From NCBI GenBank assembly GCA_036245525.1, contig BTPG01000002.1, positions 166,987,501 through 167,051,500 of the forward strand: a stretch of DNA of 64,000 nucleotides, in the 5' to 3' direction. This document shows, one piece after another, positions 61,341 through 64,000 of the stretch. This stretch comes from Semisulcospira habei. Taxonomy: Eukaryota; Mollusca; Gastropoda; Semisulcospiridae. The first letter of the stretch is position 1, and every line of letters begins with the position of its first letter. A model generated the notes under the pieces. It saw only the letters and a list, made by a program, of their open reading frames with translations. It searched no databases and had not been told where the DNA came from. The translations under genes were made by a program, and so were the position numbers.

Positions 61341-61342
61341 CC
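61338..61342 (+). repeat. Solo LTR target duplication, left
   Basis: ATCCC is repeated at 62346-62350. The uninterrupted form ATCCCGAAGG is visible in a sister repeat near 60917. Confidence 0.75.
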
Positions 61343-62345
61343 TGTTAGGTGGTGGAGTCGTAGTCGTAGTATGATAAACACACCAGACGCATGCACGTAA
61401 GGTTCTGTTTTAAATAAACTTCATTCAACTGCAACCCGTCACACGTGGCTTAAGGATGTAGACAATACTGGAGTAACAGTTCCAACAATATTTTAATTCA
61501 GCGATGCGATCTGAACACAATGCATTTCCAAATGCACCTACACTGATACAATGTCTTCTCTTCTGCAAATGTCAACACTGGTGACACAAAGTTCCTCACA
61601 CAACATAAACCACCGTTACGCTGCGTCTCTCATAATGTACACCCTATACGGGCCATGTACCTACGATAAACTGTGTGTCCCTACAACTGACAATGTGTGA
61701 CAATGTACACACGTGGCTTACTAGCAACAACTTTTATAGTAAAACTACTTTCCAGAAAAATCTAATGAATTTACCCAATGCAACCAATCAAAACGAACAC
61801 GTTACTGAAACTCATAAATATTAATTAAAAAAATGAACTTTCTAGAATAACGAAACTAGTCTACAAAATTCGACTGCTCATTTCAGCCCCACATCTCAAT
61901 ATGTAATGATATCACACAAAAATATGGCAAACCGTTTACGACTTTTCACAACCCACAAAGAACAGCTGCTAATTTCACGCGCACAGTAAACAACTATGAC
62001 TAGCAAATTTGCTACTGTGTTACAAAAATGTTCCTTACTCTTTTACGTCACATGTACGAGGTCACTAGACAGCGCAACCTTGCTAGAACGTTGTAATCTA
62101 TTCTCAGCGAAACTACGCATTCCAAAAATCAACCGCCGGCTCTTCTCCGTGCGACTATGCTAGAAGCTTCCGGACTAAACTCAGCATATCATAACAAAAC
62201 CAACTCCGCAATCCGCGCAAACGATAAAGAAACTTACTGAAAAGGTACGTGATTCTCAACCACGACAGCTCAAATAAATATCGGATCGTTTCCTACGATT
62301 AACACATGTATGCTCTCACAGAACAACACAACCACAATCGTAACA
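61343..62345. mobile_element. Solo LTR, 1003 bp
   Basis: It begins TGTTAGGTGG and ends ATCGTAACA, so TGTTA/TAACA form short inverted ends with TG/CA termini, and ATCCC flanks both sides. It is AT-rich, unlike the GC-rich element F around it. AATAAA is present at 61413 on the + strand, but orientation is not settled. No gag or pol of an LTR element is nearby, so it is a solo LTR. Confidence 0.82.
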
Positions 62346-62350
62346 ATCCC
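62346..62350 (+). repeat. Solo LTR target duplication, right
   Basis: ATCCC matches 61338-61342. Confidence 0.75.
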
Positions 62351-62364
62351 GAAGGTCCGGATAG

Positions 62365-62690
62365 TCATAGTCCAGTAGCTGCGCCGATCCCTGATGCAGC
62401 TTGGGCAGGAAGGTGACGCGCATGAGTCAAGTCAGCACGTTGCGGGCCATTGTCTAATTGGTCACTCACATCCAATCGGGAGCTGGCACGCCAATGGTCC
62501 GCCATAGCCCGCATCATCCGAGTGTCCACCGAGTGTCGGACTGCATCCACCGAGTAAGTAGTGGGGGCATTGGCCGGTGCTTGCACTCGAGATGGTGCTA
62601 GTCGTTCGCGGCGATAAAAACCCCACAGTAGAGACCAACGCCGTTTTTCCTGCCAGAGCGCAGGTCTCACAAGGCTTAGTGGGGCGAAGA
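62365..62690 (-). pseudogene. Element F gag N-terminal remnant
   Basis: CETCALAGK-like residues are followed in the next frame by WQEKRRWSLLWGFYRRERLA. This matches the conserved C..C..W.E..W..LW.FYRR block of gag in A, B, C and E. The frame is broken within the motif. Confidence 0.75.
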
Positions 62691-63522
62691 GACGAAGCCC
62701 TCGGCATCCAGGAGAGGAGGTTCAACGCCAAAGCCAAGCTTGACCCGTGAACACAGAATTCACCGGTACTGCCCTGGAAGCAAGCCCCAAGTCGCCAGCA
62801 CCACAAGTACATGGAAATCCTCACAGGCTCCTAACGAAGTTAATTCCCAGCTAGCACAGTGAACAGTGTAACTTAGGCTAGCACAGAGCACACGGAAGCC
62901 ACCCAAGGTGAGACAACCGGTCACACCGTACACAGCCCAAGCGCAGAAGAGTAGGTACACAACCGTCCAAGGCTAGCTAAGAAACAGAATGGTGAGTATC
63001 CGGTGAGCGATTGCCCGGATGGGGATGGAAGGGAGGCTACTCGGGATATGGCCTACGTAAGGGCGCCCCTTGTTGCCTCCCATGGTACACAACCAAATTT
63101 TCGCTAAAATTGTGCTAGCCGGCTAAGACACGTTCCCTAACAGTAATGTCATCGGTAATGTATTTTGAGGAAACAACAGGTTTTGCTACACCAATGCAGT
63201 GTTGGTGTTAATGAGTACGTCTCTGTATTTTACAGGGTTTTGAAGGCAAACATCTGAAAGAAAAGTAGCAGCCCGTAGACAATACTGATTAGAAAAGAGA
63301 AGTACAGACTGTGAGGGTAGGGATGCTGAACCTTTTTTTTTTTTAATAATACCAGAATTTACAGTGAACTGATTTTGGGGAAACTATAAAGAGTTGTTGA
63401 AACCCCATTTTAGGACAGGAACAATGAAAGTACAATGTTTTGGATCTGCAATCCCTCCTCTGGTGAAATAGAAACAATTGTTTCCATTTCACCAGAGAAA
63501 GGATCTAAGAACCGAAACATGA

Positions 63523-63734
63523 TTAATCCATTTGGCCCCCAGTCCCTACAGCAGGAGATTGATTGACCATGATAATTCAAGGGTAGTGCCAGATTAGCTT
63601 GGCGCCTGAAGGCGCCAAGCTAATCTGGCACTACCCTTGAATTATCATGGTCAATCCATCTCCTGCAACTGGTACATAGTCAATAGGCAACACCTCCAAA
63701 ATTTGAGAAATGGGACCTTGGGGCTAAAAGGGTT
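63523..63734. repeat. Palindromic repeat family 2, best-preserved copy
   Basis: Core arms TTGACCATGATAATTCAAGG, GTAGTGCCAGATTAGCTTGG and CGCC pair with their reverse at the centre CTGAAG, without mismatch over about 60 bp. Confidence 0.93.
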
Positions 63735-63792
63735 TTCAACCAGTCTTCTTAGTTTCCTCAGTTTCCATGAAACCCTTGTGGCAATGTTTTTA

Positions 63793-63861
63793 CCTCATTC
63801 TGAACCGATTTGAGTATAAAGATTTTGGCAACAGGCGCTATTTTGGCCAGGTGCTCCTGAA
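63793..63861 (-). CDS. Candidate coding exon of an unidentified gene
   Basis: On the - strand, TTTTCTTTCAG precedes 69 bases open in one frame (EHLAKIAPVAKIFILKSVQ and NE), followed by GTAAAA. Both splice sites fit the consensus. I do not recognise the peptide, and it does not match the TAT N-terminus. It may be chance. Confidence 0.25.
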
Positions 63862-64000
63862 AGAAAATACCGGTCGCAAAGGCTGCATGTACAAAGTGGT
63901 TCAGGCTTCATGTGTTTCAAACAACGCCTTCAGAAAGTATCTGTGCCATAATATGTTTGCGACTATCATACTCATATTGCATTGTCTCGTGAACGTGACT

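Larger units (their letters stand above)
63175..64000. other. Flank beyond element F
   Basis: It holds a short palindrome at 63456-63497, a near-perfect family-2 hairpin repeat (63523-63734) and the candidate exon above. Nothing else is recognisable. Confidence 0.5.

Noticed and set aside
63230..63269. TTTTACAG followed by an open stretch ending in TAG on the + strand, as a terminal exon
   Set aside because: Only about ten codons, no partner exon, and it sits beside the end of element F. The evidence is too weak.

Overview
This 64-kb window looks like an animal nuclear genome. It holds two convergent, intron-rich housekeeping genes whose introns are packed with transposons and short palindromic repeats. 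A lophotrochozoan, most likely a marine mollusc, is the best guess. That guess is an inference from the repeat style (DIRS-type elements, hairpin repeats, a short tail of the type GGCGTTAAACCC-(AACT)n); no lineage marker proves it.

Positions 90-34704 on the + strand carry eight recognisable exons of flap endonuclease 1 (FEN1). The 5' exons lie before the window. One coding exon, expected between 17283 and 34636, cannot be found. Positions 41341-49420 on the - strand carry nine exons of tyrosine aminotransferase (TAT), including the pyridoxal-phosphate lysine and the stop codon. Its N-terminal exons would lie beyond 49420, across a large nested transposon or outside the window.

More than half of the window is one superfamily of DIRS-like tyrosine-recombinase retrotransposons. 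Six copies are present: A 527-5025, B 5477-11345, C 17939-24083 and D 26982-33356 (all +, all in FEN1 introns), and F 50035-63174 (-), into which E 53869-60133 (-) has inserted. Each has long inverted terminal repeats and an internal complementary region that pairs with both element ends. The coding order is gag, then RT-RNase H-methyltransferase-like, then tyrosine recombinase. E is close to intact, with identical ITRs and one 2-nt frameshift. The others are deleted, scrambled or internally amplified. In C the terminal segment next to the internal complementary region lies in the opposite orientation to all other copies. A 72-bp relic of an element end sits in a TAT intron.

Other mobile DNA includes a 5'-truncated LINE split in two by C (17435-17938 plus 24084-26120, with a target duplication), a second truncated LINE with a 40-bp target duplication (36224-37151), a 1003-bp solo LTR with a 5-bp duplication inside F, and a 52-bp retroposed tail inside B. 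There are also at least five families of short palindromic repeats, a 39-bp minisatellite, and a 272-bp direct repeat with 119-bp inverted arms. The insertion order can be read in places: LINE before C, F before E, and the hairpin-repeat copy before A.
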